From Gammaproteobacteria bacterium (GTDB lineage Bacteria > Pseudomonadota > Gammaproteobacteria > Pseudomonadales > Pseudohongiellaceae): DNA of 64,000 nucleotides. Each line of letters begins with the position of its first letter. Within the stretch, counting starts at the first letter, position 1. Positions 19,185 through 31,342 of this stretch are shown here, piece after piece. Under the pieces are notes generated by a model. The model saw only the letters and a program-made list of their open reading frames with translations, was not told the DNA's origin and ran no database searches. Both the position numbers and the translations under genes were made by a program. The stretch is from assembly GCA_002730035.1 (NCBI GenBank), contig PBYU01000068.1, positions 1-64,000 of the forward strand, written 5' to 3'.

Positions 19185-21968
19185 ATGGACAAGACATACC
19201 AACCACAGCAGCTGGAAGATCACTGGTACAAAACCTGGGAAGCACGAGGCTATTTCGCGCCCCAGGGCGATGGTGCGCCCTATTGTATTGTGATCCCGCC
19301 ACCGAATGTGACTGGTCGGTTGCACATGGGCCATGGATTTCAGCACGCCATCATGGATGCGCTGATTCGTTATCACCGTATGCTGGGCCATGCCTCACTG
19401 TGGCAGGTGGGCACCGATCATGCCGGCATCGCTACACAGATGGTGGTGGAAAGGCAGTTGAACGCAGCCGGCACCAACCGCCAGGCAGTGGGCCGGGAAG
19501 CCTTCGTCGAGAAGGTATGGAATTGGCGTGAAGAATCCGGTGGCATAATCACGCAGCAGTTGCGCCGCATGGGTTCTTCGCTGGACTGGACCAGGGAACG
19601 CTTCACCATGGACGCGCAATTGTCGGCGGTGGTGGAAAAAGCCTTTATCGACCTGTACGACGAGGGTTTGATCTACCGGGGTAATCGACTGGTTAACTGG
19701 GATCCTCAGCTACACACGGCAATCTCCGACCTCGAAGTCATCTCCGAAGAAGAGAACGGTTCACTGTGGCATTTCCGCTATCCATTGGCTGACGGCGCTA
19801 CCACAGCCACTGGAGAGAACACCATTACGATTGCCACCACCCGCCCTGAAACCATGTTGGGGGATACTGCGGTCGCGGTTCATCCAGAAGACGAGCGTTA
19901 TAAAGAGCTGCTTGGCAAGTTTGTCGATCTGCCGCTGTGTGATCGCAGGATTCAAATCATCGCCGACGACTACGTGGATCCAGAATTCGGCACTGGCTGC
20001 GTCAAAATCACTCCGGCACACGATTTCAATGACTATGAAATTGGCAAGCGCCACGATTTGGAAGTGATAAATGTGCTTACCGATGACGCGCACATCAATG
20101 ACGATGCGCCCGCCAGCTACCGTGGCATGGATCGCTTCGATGCGCGCACACAGATTGTCGAGGACCTGGACAAGCTTGGACTACTCGAGAAGATAGAAGC
20201 CCACAAGCTGAAAGTTCCCCGCGGCGACCGCAGCGGTGTCGTCATAGAGCCTTACCTGACTCACCAATGGTATGCGGCCGTACGGTCCCTAGCCGAACCA
20301 GCCATCAAGGCAGTGGAAGACGGTGAGATTGAATTCGTACCAAAGAACTGGGAGAACACCTATTTCGCCTGGATGCGCAATATCCAGGACTGGTGCATCA
20401 GCCGGCAACTGTGGTGGGGCCATCGTATCCCGGCCTGGTATGACGAAGAGGGGAATGTCTACGTGGGGGCCAGAGAAGACGAAGTCCGCAGTAAGTACCA
20501 GCTGGCCGAGAATCTGCTATTACGACAGGATGTAGATGTATTGGACACCTGGTTCTCCGCCGGGCTCTGGACCTTCTCTACGCTGGGATGGCCAGATGAT
20601 CGTGAATATTTCGACCGTTTTCATCCCACCGATGTATTGGTAACCGGATTCGACATAATCTTCTTCTGGGTAGCACGCATGATCATGATGACCCTGAAGT
20701 TTACCGGCGAGATTCCCTTCAAAAAGGTTTACATCACAGGGCTGGTTCGTGACGAGCATGGCCAGAAGATGTCCAAGTCGAAAGGCAACGTGCTTGATCC
20801 AATCGATCTGATCGATGGCATCTCTCTGCAAGAGCTGATTACCAAGCGCACTGCCGACATGATGCAACCGCAACTACAAGAAATGATCGAACAACACACC
20901 CGCGAGTCTTTCCCGGATGGCATCACCGGATATGGCACCGATGCGTTGCGCTTTACATTCTACTCTCTGGCATCTACCGGTCGTGACATCAAGTTTGACC
21001 TGGGCCGCACCGAAGGCTTTCGTAATTTCTGTAACAAGATATGGAACGCTGCGCGTTACGTCCTGATGAACAGCGAAGACAAAGTTATTCCGAGCAAACT
21101 CAATCCCCTGCAATGCTCAGTGGCGGATCGATGGATAATCAGCCGTTTCGAACAGACGGCTAACGCTATCGAGGCAGCGATGGCGAACTATCGCTTCGAC
21201 CTCGCCTCCCAGGCGCTGCATGAATTTATCTGGAACGAATACTGTGACTGGTATGTAGAACTCTCCAAGCCGATTCTCTGGGACGAGGAAGCCAACCCGG
21301 ACCAGTCCCAGGCCACGCGCCGGGTGTTACTCACAGTTCTGGAAAAGAGCCTGCGCCTGCTACACCCCTTCATGCCCTTTCTTACCGAAGAAGTCTGGCA
21401 GCGAGTGGCGCCGCTGTTAAGCATAGAGGGAGACAGCATCATGCTGCAGCCCTATCCGGTATACGATGTCGCTAATGTCGACCAGGAAGCAGAAGCCAAT
21501 ATCGATTGGTTGAAGGGCGTCATCATTGCAATTCGCAATATCCGGGGCGAGATGAATATTTCGCCTGCCAGGTCTATTCCTGTGCTACTGCGGAGCAGCT
21601 CTGAATCCGACCGGCAACGTCTTGAGGGCTATCGCCCTTACCTGCAGAAACTGGCCAGACTGGACAGCATCGAATATCTGGCTTCCAGTGCTGAAGCGCC
21701 TGCCGCCGCCACGCAGTTGCATGGTGATCTGGAGATACTGGTGCCACTGGCCGGCCTTATCGACGTGGAAGCAGAATGCGCCCGGCTTAACAAAGAAATC
21801 AGCAAGCTCGAGGGCGGCCTCAAGGCGGTTAGCGGCAAACTGGGTAACACGAAGTTTGTCGACAACGCACCCCAAGCGGTGGTGGCCAGGGAGAGGGAAA
21901 AAGAACAGCAGATGTCCGGTGCGTTGAAGGCGCTACGGGAAAAGCTGGAACAACTTCAAGTTCTCTAG
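19185..21968 (+). CDS. valS: Valyl-tRNA synthetase
   Basis: [19 protein letters not shown] start; [13 protein letters not shown] (HIGH) and [12 protein letters not shown] (KMSKS). Confidence 0.96.
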   Translation: MDKTYQPQQLEDHWYKTWEARGYFAPQGDGAPYCIVIPPPNVTGRLHMGHGFQHAIMDALIRYHRMLGHASLWQVGTDHAGIATQMVVERQLNAAGTNRQAVGREAFVEKVWNWREESGGIITQQLRRMGSSLDWTRERFTMDAQLSAVVEKAFIDLYDEGLIYRGNRLVNWDPQLHTAISDLEVISEEENGSLWHFRYPLADGATTATGENTITIATTRPETMLGDTAVAVHPEDERYKELLGKFVDLPLCDRRIQIIADDYVDPEFGTGCVKITPAHDFNDYEIGKRHDLEVINVLTDDAHINDDAPASYRGMDRFDARTQIVEDLDKLGLLEKIEAHKLKVPRGDRSGVVIEPYLTHQWYAAVRSLAEPAIKAVEDGEIEFVPKNWENTYFAWMRNIQDWCISRQLWWGHRIPAWYDEEGNVYVGAREDEVRSKYQLAENLLLRQDVDVLDTWFSAGLWTFSTLGWPDDREYFDRFHPTDVLVTGFDIIFFWVARMIMMTLKFTGEIPFKKVYITGLVRDEHGQKMSKSKGNVLDPIDLIDGISLQELITKRTADMMQPQLQEMIEQHTRESFPDGITGYGTDALRFTFYSLASTGRDIKFDLGRTEGFRNFCNKIWNAARYVLMNSEDKVIPSKLNPLQCSVADRWIISRFEQTANAIEAAMANYRFDLASQALHEFIWNEYCDWYVELSKPILWDEEANPDQSQATRRVLLTVLEKSLRLLHPFMPFLTEEVWQRVAPLLSIEGDSIMLQPYPVYDVANVDQEAEANIDWLKGVIIAIRNIRGEMNISPARSIPVLLRSSSESDRQRLEGYRPYLQKLARLDSIEYLASSAEAPAAATQLHGDLEILVPLAGLIDVEAECARLNKEISKLEGGLKAVSGKLGNTKFVDNAPQAVVAREREKEQQMSGALKALREKLEQLQVL

Positions 21969-21970
21969 AC

Positions 21971-22957
21971 TTACAATTCTCTCAGGTCTTTCGGCATACT
22001 GAAAACGATATTCTCTTCAACCCCCTGCAGTTCTTCAGGCTCCCGGTGACCTATCTCTTGCAATTTCTGCACGACCTGTTGCAACAGTATTTCCGGCGCC
22101 GACGCCCCGGCACTTATGCCAAATCGTGACTTGTTCTCGAACCAGTGCAGATCGATATCATCGACGCTGTCAATCAGGTAGGAAGCGCAGCCCAACCGTT
22201 CGGCCAGTTCCTTGAGGCGGTTTGAGTTTGAACTATTGGGTGAACCAACCACTAATAGCAGATCGCATTCCAGGGCGAGCTGTTTTACCGCATCCTGCCG
22301 ATTCTGCGTGGCATAGCAGATGTCTTCCTTGCGCGGCCCCTGGATTGCCGGGAACCGCTTACGCAAGGCATCGATCACCTTCGCCGTGTCGTCCATCGAC
22401 AAGGTAGTCTGAGTGACGTAAGAGAGCTTGTCAGGATCATTCACCTCAAGCAGTTGCACATCTTCTACCGATTCAACCAGATAAATCTGTCCACCATTAT
22501 CACTTTCGTACTGGCCCATGGTGCCTTCGACTTCCGGGTGAAACTGATGGCCGATGAGCACACACTCTCTGCGTGCCTGGCTGAACCTGATCACTTCCAG
22601 ATGTACTTTCGTCACAAGGGGGCAAGTGGCATCAAATACCTTATAGCCTTTCTCTCTCGCTTCTTCCTTAACCGCCTGGGAAACTCCATGAGCGCTGAAA
22701 ATAACGATGGACGGTCTGCCTTGCTCATCAATTAGTGGAATATCGGACAACTCATCGACGAAGATGGCACCGCGTTCCCGTAGCTGGCGTACAACGAATT
22801 TGTTATGCACCACTTCGTGACGCACATAAATCGGGGCACCGTAGATGTCCAAGGCACGATTAACGATATCAATGGCACGATCCACGCCAGCACAGAAACC
22901 CCGTGGATTCGCGAGCCGAATCGAAGTAGCCGATTCTGTTGTTGCCTGAAGATTCAT
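21971..22957 (-). CDS. ispH: 4-hydroxy-3-methylbut-2-enyl diphosphate reductase
   Basis: [39 protein letters not shown]. Confidence 0.95.
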   Translation of the reverse strand: MNLQATTESATSIRLANPRGFCAGVDRAIDIVNRALDIYGAPIYVRHEVVHNKFVVRQLRERGAIFVDELSDIPLIDEQGRPSIVIFSAHGVSQAVKEEAREKGYKVFDATCPLVTKVHLEVIRFSQARRECVLIGHQFHPEVEGTMGQYESDNGGQIYLVESVEDVQLLEVNDPDKLSYVTQTTLSMDDTAKVIDALRKRFPAIQGPRKEDICYATQNRQDAVKQLALECDLLLVVGSPNSSNSNRLKELAERLGCASYLIDSVDDIDLHWFENKSRFGISAGASAPEILLQQVVQKLQEIGHREPEELQGVEENIVFSMPKDLREL

Positions 22958-22970
22958 ACTGAGGGCCGCA

Positions 22971-23462
22971 CTAAAGTTTCACTTCCACCGCCGCGACGCT
23001 GACGGGAATGACGGATATGATTCTGGCCTTGAAGAGGATCGGTTTGCCAGCCAGGGGATGATTAAAATCCACACTGATTGAGTCTTCCACAATAGCCGTT
23101 ATGACTCCCGGCAAATCGAATCCAGCGGCATCCTTGAAGGATACTACGCTGCCTACTTCGGTCGGGATCAACTCATCTTCCAGCAAATGTCTGAACTTGG
23201 CAATGGCAATTCGATGTCGATTGTCCGGATTGACCGGCCCGAAGGCCTGTTCCGCTTGCAGCAAATGCTCGATCTCTTCGCCCGTCTTCAAACCGATAAG
23301 CAATGCCTCGAAGCCAGGTAACATATTCCCATCGCCCAGTCGAAAACTAGTGGGATTCCCAGAAAAATTGGAGTCTATGATCTCTCCATTACTGAGTGCC
23401 AGGGAGAAATGCAGGCAAATCAGCGCGCCGTTCTCGATGACAGGTTCTGGTCTCTGCTGCAT
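22971..23462 (-). CDS. fkpB: FKBP-type peptidyl-prolyl cis-trans isomerase (SlpA/FkpB-like)
   Basis: [38 protein letters not shown]; located between ileS and ispH as expected. Confidence 0.9.
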   Translation of the reverse strand: MQQRPEPVIENGALICLHFSLALSNGEIIDSNFSGNPTSFRLGDGNMLPGFEALLIGLKTGEEIEHLLQAEQAFGPVNPDNRHRIAIAKFRHLLEDELIPTEVGSVVSFKDAAGFDLPGVITAIVEDSISVDFNHPLAGKPILFKARIISVIPVSVAAVEVKL

Positions 23463-23480
23463 CCCGAATTCGAATAAAGC

Positions 23481-26309
23481 TCAGGCGAAACGACGCAGCT
23501 CGCCGTCACCTTCGATGTTATCGACACAGCGGTGACAGAGGGTAGGATGCTCGGCGACTTCTCCCACATCCTCGCGATGATGCCAGCAGCGCTCACACTT
23601 GTTGTGAGTCGAGGCGGTGACAGTGAGTTTAAGCCCATCGAGATTGGTCTCGACTGCTCCATCTTGCGCGTTCTCCAGAGTATCGATCGAAGCTCTAGAA
23701 ACAATCAACACGAAGCGCAGCTCCTCTTCAAGCCGACCCAACAGTTCTGCTAATGGCGGATCGCAGTATAGATCGACTTCGGCACTCAATCCGGAGCCTA
23801 GCAGTTTTTCGGCGCGCTTGATTTCAAGCTCCTTGTTTATCGCCGTCTTAACAGCCATGAGCTGGCGCCAGAACTGATCCGAAAAATTTTCCGCTTCATC
23901 GAGCTCAGCCACACTGTCGTCGAAGTCTGAAAGCAGCACCGAGGCTGCACGCTCGCCGGGAATATTCTGCCAGATCTCGTCGGCGGTAAAACTGAGTATC
24001 GGCGCGATCATGCGGCTTAACATCTCCAATATATGGAACATGGCAGTTTGCGTCGAGCGGCGCGCTGGGCTATCGGTCTTCATCGTATACTGTCTATCCT
24101 TGATCACATCGAGGTAGAAGCCACTCAGCTCGATCGCACAGAAGTTGTGAATCTTCTGATACACGTTCAGGAAATTGCATTCATGGTAGTGCTCGATGAT
24201 GTCTTTCTGTAGTAACTGACACTGGCGAACTATCCAGTAATCCAGCGTCAGCAACTCACCTACCTCAACTGAGTCTGAAACCGGGTCGAAGCCATTCAGA
24301 TTGGCGAGCAAGAATCGCCCTGTATTGCGAATTCGTCGGTAAGCATCGGCGACCCGTTTGAAAATTTCCTCGGAAACTGTCATCTCGCCGCGGTAGTCAG
24401 TGGCAGCTACCCACAGCCTCAGAATATCGGCACCGTGCTGCTTAAATATCTTCTCCGGCGCGACCGTATTACCGAGTGACTTGGACATCTTCTTGCCTTC
24501 GGCATCGACGAAGAATCCATGGGTGAGTGCGGCTTTGTAAGGCGCGCTGCCGTGCATGGCGATGGCGGTCTTTAACGAGGACTGAAACCAGCCGCGATGT
24601 TGATCTGACCCTTCCAGATACAGGTCGGCCGGGTACTGCAATTCTTCCCGTTGCTTAAGCACGGAAAAATGCGTGACTCCCGAGTCGAACCACACATCCA
24701 GAGTATCGGAGACCTTCTCGTAGTCAGCCGCTTCGGCACCCAGTAATTCTTCTGCTTCCAGCTCGAACCAGGCCTCGATACCCGCCTGTTCGATTCGCTC
24801 GGCAACCTGTTCAAATAATTCCTCGGTGCGTGGATGCAGTTGCTGGGTTTGCTTGTTAACGAACAGCGTTATTGGCACACCCCAGGTACGTTGGCGTGAA
24901 ATACACCAGTCCGGACTCGCCCTCAACATGAGTTCCATGCGTGCCTTACCCCAGTCGGGAATCCATTGGATTGCCTCTACCGCCTCAAGGGCTGAGTCCA
25001 GCAATCCCTTTTCGCTCATGCTGATAAACCATTGGGGAGTAGCTCGGTAAATCAGCGGCGTCTTGGTGCGCCAGCAGTGCGCGTAGCTATGGGTGATTAT
25101 CTCTTCGGCCACCAGCGCATTGGTCTTGCGCAGTGTGTCAAGAATTTGCTCGTCGACTTTATAGACATGTGCTCCGGCAAACTCACCGGCTCCGGCGGTA
25201 AACACACCGTTCTCGTCGACAAGATTCAGCGTACCGAGACCATAACGCTGGCCCACATTGAAATCGTCCACACCGTGATCTGGAGCGGTGTGCACTGCCC
25301 CGGTACCGGTTTCCGTGGTTACATGCTCGCCCAGAACTAGAGGTACCTGTCGGTCTACAAACGGGTGTTGCACTAATAACTTTTCAAGATTCTGACCACC
25401 GGTCTCAGCGAGTCTTTCGAAATTCTCGCAACCGTATCTGGCCATCACTGAGTCCACCATGTCGCTGGCCAGTAACATCAATTCTGAGCCATTGCCAAGA
25501 TCGCAGCGCACCAGCGTATAGGCGAGCTCGGCATGCAGACACACGGCCTGATTCGATGGCAGCGTCCAGGGAGTAGTTGTCCAGATGACGACGGATATGG
25601 ATTCGACATTACTCTCCAGCTCAGCCGCATTGAACACCGCAAGAAATTGCTCCCTGTCAACCACGGGAAATCGCACGTCGATCGCGAAAGAAGTCTTATC
25701 CTGGTATTCGACCTCGGCCTCCGCCAGCGCCGAAGCACCGACGACGCTCCAATAAACAGGTTTGTATCCTTTCACCAGATAGCCGTTGGCAACTATCTTA
25801 CCCAGTGCCCTGACGATATTCGCCTCGGTCTCAAAGTTCATGGTCAGATAGGGTTTATCCCAATCGCCCAGCACACCCAGACGAATAAAACCCTGCCGCT
25901 GAATGTCCACCTGTTTTTCCGCATAGTCACGACAGGCCTGACGGAACTCGGCAAAGCTGACCTTCTGCCCCGCCTTGCCTTTCTTCTTCTCAACGTTGTG
26001 TTCGATCGGCAGGCCATGACAATCCCAACCCGGAATATACGGCGCATCATAGCCGCTGAGCTGCCTGGATTTGACGACGATGTCCTTGAGCGTCTTGTTG
26101 ATGGCATGGCCCAGGTGCAATTCACCGTTTGCGTAAGGGGGACCGTCATGCAGGATAAATTTGGGGCGACCGGCGTTCTTGGCGCAGATCTGGCGATACA
26201 GATCGAGTTTCTGCCATTTCGCCAGCATGGCCGGTTCCCGTTGCGCCAGGTTGGCTTTCATCGGAAACTCGGTGTGAGGCAGGTTGAGTGTGTCTTTGTA
26301 GTCAGTCAT
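23481..26309 (-). CDS. ileS: Isoleucyl-tRNA synthetase
   Basis: [27 protein letters not shown]-terminal zinc finger [12 protein letters not shown]...CHRC. Confidence 0.96.
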   Translation of the reverse strand: MTDYKDTLNLPHTEFPMKANLAQREPAMLAKWQKLDLYRQICAKNAGRPKFILHDGPPYANGELHLGHAINKTLKDIVVKSRQLSGYDAPYIPGWDCHGLPIEHNVEKKKGKAGQKVSFAEFRQACRDYAEKQVDIQRQGFIRLGVLGDWDKPYLTMNFETEANIVRALGKIVANGYLVKGYKPVYWSVVGASALAEAEVEYQDKTSFAIDVRFPVVDREQFLAVFNAAELESNVESISVVIWTTTPWTLPSNQAVCLHAELAYTLVRCDLGNGSELMLLASDMVDSVMARYGCENFERLAETGGQNLEKLLVQHPFVDRQVPLVLGEHVTTETGTGAVHTAPDHGVDDFNVGQRYGLGTLNLVDENGVFTAGAGEFAGAHVYKVDEQILDTLRKTNALVAEEIITHSYAHCWRTKTPLIYRATPQWFISMSEKGLLDSALEAVEAIQWIPDWGKARMELMLRASPDWCISRQRTWGVPITLFVNKQTQQLHPRTEELFEQVAERIEQAGIEAWFELEAEELLGAEAADYEKVSDTLDVWFDSGVTHFSVLKQREELQYPADLYLEGSDQHRGWFQSSLKTAIAMHGSAPYKAALTHGFFVDAEGKKMSKSLGNTVAPEKIFKQHGADILRLWVAATDYRGEMTVSEEIFKRVADAYRRIRNTGRFLLANLNGFDPVSDSVEVGELLTLDYWIVRQCQLLQKDIIEHYHECNFLNVYQKIHNFCAIELSGFYLDVIKDRQYTMKTDSPARRSTQTAMFHILEMLSRMIAPILSFTADEIWQNIPGERAASVLLSDFDDSVAELDEAENFSDQFWRQLMAVKTAINKELEIKRAEKLLGSGLSAEVDLYCDPPLAELLGRLEEELRFVLIVSRASIDTLENAQDGAVETNLDGLKLTVTASTHNKCERCWHHREDVGEVAEHPTLCHRCVDNIEGDGELRRFA

Positions 26310-26331
26310 TGCTATCCCGAATCTTCACCGC

Positions 26332-27270
26332 TTACAGTGCCGCGCCGAAGACTTCACGCACCTGCTGAACATCGGCACTGATTTGTTGCTTCAATGCATC
26401 CAATCCATCGAATTTCAATTCTTCCCTGAGCTTGAGCCTGAAAATAATCTCTATGTTTTTACCGTATAAGACCTCATCGAAATCCAGGATATGCGCTTCG
26501 AGCAGAGCATCACCATCTTCAGTTACCGTGGGCCGATACCCAATGTTAACCGCTGCCGGATGAAAACGGTCACCTAACCTTACCTGACATGCAAACACTC
26601 CGTGTAGCGGGATATTCAGTCGATGAGGGTTGATATTGCAGGTTGGAAATCCGAGCTCAGAACCCAAATGCTGACCGCTTACCACCTCACCTGTCATCGA
26701 GAATGGTCTGCCCAGTAATTGTTCTACCAATTCGAAATTCGACTCGGCGAGTTGCTCACGAATGAAGGAACTGCTGATACGCTGTCCATTGCGTTCGTAA
26801 GCCGCTGTTTCGATTACTTCAAATCCAAATTCTTCACCGGATTTTTGCAGCAATGAAAAATCACCCCTACGATTATGCCCGAACCGAAAATCATGTCCGA
26901 CAATGAAGCAGGCTATACCCAGGCCATCAACAAGAATTTCCTGAATGTATCTTGCCGCGCTAAGCTCACTGATGGCTTTGTTGAAACTGAGCTGAAATAC
27001 ATAGTCGATTCCGAAACTCTCCAGTAGATCAAATTTTTCCTTGAGCGATGTCAGACGGGTTGGGCACTCGCCGTCGGGACCGGCAAAAAACTCCTCCGGG
27101 TGAGGTTCGATCAGAATCACCAGTGAGGGCAAATTCAGTTGCTCGGCCTTCTGCTTGAGCTGATCCAGAATCAACTGGTGACCCAGGTGAACCCCATCGA
27201 ATTTACCGATGGTGGCGACACAGCTCTGCTGTAGCTGGGAAAAGTGATTTGTGTCTTCAGATATGATCAT
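26332..27270 (-). CDS. ribF: Bifunctional riboflavin kinase / FAD synthetase
   Basis: ATIGKFDGVHLGHQ, VGHDFRFGHNRRGD, adjacent to ileS. Confidence 0.94.
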   Translation of the reverse strand: MIISEDTNHFSQLQQSCVATIGKFDGVHLGHQLILDQLKQKAEQLNLPSLVILIEPHPEEFFAGPDGECPTRLTSLKEKFDLLESFGIDYVFQLSFNKAISELSAARYIQEILVDGLGIACFIVGHDFRFGHNRRGDFSLLQKSGEEFGFEVIETAAYERNGQRISSSFIREQLAESNFELVEQLLGRPFSMTGEVVSGQHLGSELGFPTCNINPHRLNIPLHGVFACQVRLGDRFHPAAVNIGYRPTVTEDGDALLEAHILDFDEVLYGKNIEIIFRLKLREELKFDGLDALKQQISADVQQVREVFGAAL

Positions 27271-27400
27271 GGGGGGCTGGGTGCCGCTAAAAGCGCAGGA
27301 TTATACCCCTTTCTCCCTGAGCTGTGCAGGATTCCTGCTGCCAAATGACGGCTTTCTGCCAGTCAGGCAATGAGAGCGGGAATGCAGCCTGGTCTGAGAT

Positions 27401-27628
27401 TTATCCGGCGTCTCGCTGGGCTCGCAGTCTCTTCAATCCCTTTCGAAACAGGATGTTTGCCAGCGCAATCAGACAGATGATGACCAGGCCCTGGCCAATC
27501 ATGGCATTAACGACTGAAATTGTTTCAGGTCGACTCGAAAGGAGCACTAAATTGACAAGCGTGGCCGCAGCCACGATTCCTATCAACGTAGCGGCACCGA
27601 GCTGCAATATCGCGACAAGCTTGTCCAT
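27401..27628 (-). CDS. Small two-TM hypothetical membrane protein
   Basis: Two hydrophobic segments; start set to internal Met (MDKLVAILQLGAATLIGIV). Confidence 0.5.
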   Translation of the reverse strand: MDKLVAILQLGAATLIGIVAAATLVNLVLLSSRPETISVVNAMIGQGLVIICLIALANILFRKGLKRLRAQRDAG

Positions 27629-27678
27629 CACCGGATTATAGCAAGTCAAGGGACGCTCTGAACAAATAGTTGGCGTCC

Positions 27679-29424
27679 CTAGGCAGACTCTTGCCGTTTA
27701 TGGAATGACAGGAATTGTTTCAGCCCTTCGGCTCCGAGAAAACGGTTCAGCGTCTTGACGTCAGTCTTCCTGGCATCGACGATGATTAACCCCTCCAGCG
27801 AGTCATTGAATTTGGAGTGAATATTGAAACACACCAGCCTGCCATTCAAAGACAGGTAATGGCGCAATAGCACCGGCACTGCCTTACCGGGATCACAACG
27901 CCCTATTAACTTGCCCAATATCTTGACATTAGCCAGTTCCGACAGTATTTCCCCACTCCACACTCGGTTTCGCACCCGGTGAGGAGTCAGTGGTTGGGCC
28001 AGCTCGGCAAACTCCTGTGCCTTGAAATTTGTAAGCAGGGTATCCGCAATAAGAGATCGCGCCAGATCGCTATACTCTCTGGAAATACTCACCGAACCGA
28101 ATAAAGTGTGATACCTGGGTCTCTGCACGAGTATTTGGCCAATACCTCTCCACAGCAAATTCAGGGAAGTCGGCTGGCGTTGATAATCTGGATGAATGAA
28201 AGACCGACCCATCTCGATCGCCGAGCCCAGCCGCCTGGTAAAGGCCTCATCGTACTTATACAGGGAACGTGAATAGAGCCCGGCGACACCATGTGCTGCG
28301 ACGATTTCATCCACCAGTCCGACACGATAAGCCCCGGCAATGCGTTTTTCTGATTTATCCCAGAGAAACAGATGCAGGTAGTGAGGGTCGAATTGATCGG
28401 AGTCCCTGGATAGTCCGGTACCCTCTCCCACCGCACGGAACGATACCTCTCGAGCGATAGCTATCTGTTCCATAATCGCACCCAGGCTTTTAAAAGGTGC
28501 GCAATAGACATCCAGCACCTCATGCTCAACCAGCTTGAATTCCTGCAGCCCCGCGATGGCGAGATCAATCTCCGTGGCGTTTATCTGCAGATCGAACTCA
28601 TCGATGTTCTGGGTGGGTATGACACGGCTCTTGTCAGGTTGCTGTGCGAGCGCATCGGTGCTCACCCGCAGATATTCGGTGACCGCGCGGGGGTTTTGCA
28701 GGAGTCGCAATTCCTGTGCAGGAATAGGCCGGCCAAAAGTGAGCGGTAGGGTGTAACCCTTTTTATTGGCGAGTTGGCGTGGTAGCAGGACCGTACGCAG
28801 GCGAGGATGCAGCATGCCTGCGGCATAGAAGTAGGAGCTGTTACGCCCGCCGACATAAACCGGCACGCTGGTGCATTGGTATTTCTTAACCAGCTGCCCC
28901 ACCAGTCGATTCCAGCAACGGTCCAGGATGCGCCCCTGGCCTAGCTTATAGGCTGCCACCATGCCCGCCGGAAAGATGAGTACGGCGCCATCTTTCAGTA
29001 GATGTTTGTGTACCTGCTTGATGCCGCCGACATTGCCAGCCGCAGCATTACTGGACAGTACATCCACGCCAATAAACAGATCTGCCACTTCAGGGATGCG
29101 GCGCAGCAATTCATTGGTGAGTACCCGTAAGTCCGGCCTAAGCTCGGCAACTACCTTGGCAATGGCCATGCCTTCCAGTCCACCCAGCGGGTGATTGGCA
29201 ACAATCAGCAACGGACCTTCACGCGGAATATCATCGAGATTCAGACTATTCTTGATCTCAATAGTGATCCCTAAAGCATCGAGAGAATAGCTCAGAAATT
29301 CGTAAGATGTTGTCTGTTTTGGACGCTCATCATAAATCTTCGCTAGCGGGCTCAGGGCCAATACCCGCTCCACTAGAGCGGCGACGAATCTAGGCTTGAT
29401 TGGCAGTCGGCAAGGATTAGTCAT
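27679..29424 (-). CDS. Two-domain acyltransferase: PlsC-like lysophospholipid acyltransferase plus OlsB-like GNAT (OlsF-type architecture)
   Basis: N-terminal LLIVANHPLGGLEGMAIAKVV and FPAGMV; C-terminal AYRVGLVDEIVAAHGVAGLYSRSLYKYDEAFTRRLGSAIEMGRSFIHPDYQR. Confidence 0.8.
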   Translation of the reverse strand: MTNPCRLPIKPRFVAALVERVLALSPLAKIYDERPKQTTSYEFLSYSLDALGITIEIKNSLNLDDIPREGPLLIVANHPLGGLEGMAIAKVVAELRPDLRVLTNELLRRIPEVADLFIGVDVLSSNAAAGNVGGIKQVHKHLLKDGAVLIFPAGMVAAYKLGQGRILDRCWNRLVGQLVKKYQCTSVPVYVGGRNSSYFYAAGMLHPRLRTVLLPRQLANKKGYTLPLTFGRPIPAQELRLLQNPRAVTEYLRVSTDALAQQPDKSRVIPTQNIDEFDLQINATEIDLAIAGLQEFKLVEHEVLDVYCAPFKSLGAIMEQIAIAREVSFRAVGEGTGLSRDSDQFDPHYLHLFLWDKSEKRIAGAYRVGLVDEIVAAHGVAGLYSRSLYKYDEAFTRRLGSAIEMGRSFIHPDYQRQPTSLNLLWRGIGQILVQRPRYHTLFGSVSISREYSDLARSLIADTLLTNFKAQEFAELAQPLTPHRVRNRVWSGEILSELANVKILGKLIGRCDPGKAVPVLLRHYLSLNGRLVCFNIHSKFNDSLEGLIIVDARKTDVKTLNRFLGAEGLKQFLSFHKRQESA

Positions 29425-30559
29425 TTTGTGGATACTGCTTTACCAGTTTGCTTTCGTGTCGCCAGGCCTTGTAAAGTGCCAGCAATCCAGGTGTGGTATA
29501 CCCCTGATTTCGGTTAGCGTGCCCCAGTTTAAACTGCGTTCTGTACTGCCGCAATAGCGTCGTTATCGCATCCCACAAGCCGGCATTGCGATCCCAGATA
29601 TTTATGGACTCGGCACTGCCGCCGTTTATCTCAATGATTTCGAAATCCTGCCCCAGTTGCAGGCTTTCAATATCCTTGAACTTCACGTCGAGGCGGCCGT
29701 AATTAATGTTAGGGATATCATCGAATATTCGATCCAGCGATTTTAGCAGTTGCTCATTGATCAGGTGGTTGGCATCTCGGAATACCGCTCCACGACTATG
29801 ACTGGCAGCAAAGATCAACCTGAATATCTCTCCTTCCGGAACTGGCTCGTGCCATTTGTCGTTGTGTCGGTTGCGGTACAAATGTAGCAATTCACCCGCT
29901 CTAGGATCCTGCGCCACCAGTTCTGCCAATGTGCTCACGCCATCGCCTACGACATATGGCATGTACTTCAATGCAATCGATGTAATCTCACCGCCATCCT
30001 GGCCCGGATGCCTAACATAGAACACACCTGCTTCGGCATGCCAGTCACTGAGCCGCTGAAACTGTATTCCTCCCCCGCTTGGAAAACTCTTCAGGTAATC
30101 CTGTAGTTCGCTCTCACTCTTTAGCAGTTTTACGCCAACACCTCGACAACCGAGCTCTGGTTTGCCGACAATCGGCAAATCGAAACCAGATGATCTGAGA
30201 GCGACCAACACGTCAGTAGTCTGCGTGTCCACATCGGCGTCACTCACTTCATATGTCATCCAGGGTAATATCCATTTTCGAGCTTCATCACCAGCCACCT
30301 CGAATATCTCTGACTTCGACGTGCCCACCATACCTGACAGCGAAATTGCCGGATTCGCAATGAGTGGCAGACTGAGGCTTCGGTAGCGAATGGCCAGCAA
30401 AACCCATTGCAGGACAACGGGAATATACATCAGCCACATCGGCCAGAACTCGAAGAACGATGTGGTACGGCCACTCAAGTCAAGCGGTGGCATACCAGGT
30501 TGAGCACGATGGGAAGTTTCCTGTGGCGGAGTATTCAAGACAGTATTGGCGAATTGCAT
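29417..30559 (-). CDS. ATP-grasp family protein (often annotated D-Ala-D-Ala ligase-like), membrane anchored
   Basis: PIVGKPELGCRGVGVKLLKSESEL and FEIIEINGG; hydrophobic N-terminal segment; 8-bp overlap with the downstream acyltransferase. Confidence 0.7.
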   Translation of the reverse strand: MQFANTVLNTPPQETSHRAQPGMPPLDLSGRTTSFFEFWPMWLMYIPVVLQWVLLAIRYRSLSLPLIANPAISLSGMVGTSKSEIFEVAGDEARKWILPWMTYEVSDADVDTQTTDVLVALRSSGFDLPIVGKPELGCRGVGVKLLKSESELQDYLKSFPSGGGIQFQRLSDWHAEAGVFYVRHPGQDGGEITSIALKYMPYVVGDGVSTLAELVAQDPRAGELLHLYRNRHNDKWHEPVPEGEIFRLIFAASHSRGAVFRDANHLINEQLLKSLDRIFDDIPNINYGRLDVKFKDIESLQLGQDFEIIEINGGSAESINIWDRNAGLWDAITTLLRQYRTQFKLGHANRNQGYTTPGLLALYKAWRHESKLVKQYPQND

Positions 30560-30685
30560 CGCTCACTAGACCGATAGAAGCCACTCATTATTGCACCCCC
30601 GGATGAGTGTCTCAATTGGTGGAGCAGATGACTATGCTATTATCTGCCAAAATTCATCACCGGATTTAAAAGATTTAGCCTACTT

Positions 30686-31126
30686 ATGCTGGGAAAAATT
30701 CTTCTCACCCTGGCGGTTATTGGCATCGCGTATTTCATCTTGCGAAAACGCCAAATTGCGGAAAGCGGAAACCAGCAGCCTCCAGCCCGCAAATCGCCGA
30801 CCGCTGACAAGAGCGCTGCAGCAGGAAAAACGGCCTCCGCCGTTGATCAGAAGGAGGCAGATGGCAGCCTGGCGGCAGATTTGCGCATTGGAGCCTATAT
30901 GTTCCTGGTCTTGATGGTGGGCCTGGGAGCTGCACTCTATTATTTCCGCTGGCAGGACGACCACAGGATACTCACCGTCAACCTGCATAGAGATAGTCAG
31001 GCCACACCGGTTACCTATGAGGTCTACAAGTACCAGCTGGACCAACGCAGCTTTGTCACCGTCGACGGAACGACTGTCAACGTTGCCGGAGATGAACGCA
31101 TGGAGGTCATTGGACTTCAGGACTAA
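30686..31126 (+). CDS. Hypothetical membrane protein with two TM segments
   Basis: 146 aa; MLGKILLTLAVIGIAYFILRKRQ and YMFLVLMVGLGAALYYFRW. Confidence 0.65.
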   Translation: MLGKILLTLAVIGIAYFILRKRQIAESGNQQPPARKSPTADKSAAAGKTASAVDQKEADGSLAADLRIGAYMFLVLMVGLGAALYYFRWQDDHRILTVNLHRDSQATPVTYEVYKYQLDQRSFVTVDGTTVNVAGDERMEVIGLQD

Positions 31127-31340
31127 GCAATACAGCTATCGCGCGCTTGCTCAAATCCACTAAAGCATCTTCGTCGAGCGCTGCGTAGTCGGCTATTTTA
31201 GCGCGCATCGAGGCCGCCCAGAAGCGTCTCATATGATCGGCGACCCGTGCAGCATCCTGCTCCTCGCTGTCCCCCCGTGCCAGGTTGGCAGAGATTTGAT
31301 TGAGCATTTTTATCAGGTGTTTTAGTTCAGCATCGGTCAT
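31107..31340 (-). CDS. fdsD: Formate dehydrogenase delta subunit
   Basis: 77 aa; LIKMLNQISANLARGDSEEQDAARVADHMRRFWAASMR, last gene of the fds operon. Confidence 0.88.
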   Translation of the reverse strand: MTDAELKHLIKMLNQISANLARGDSEEQDAARVADHMRRFWAASMRAKIADYAALDEDALVDLSKRAIAVLLSPEVQ

Positions 31341-31342
31341 CG

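Noticed and set aside
25533-26381. 282-aa plus-strand ORF
   Set aside because: Antisense to ileS/ribF, which have clear family motifs; no recognisable domain. Shadow ORF.
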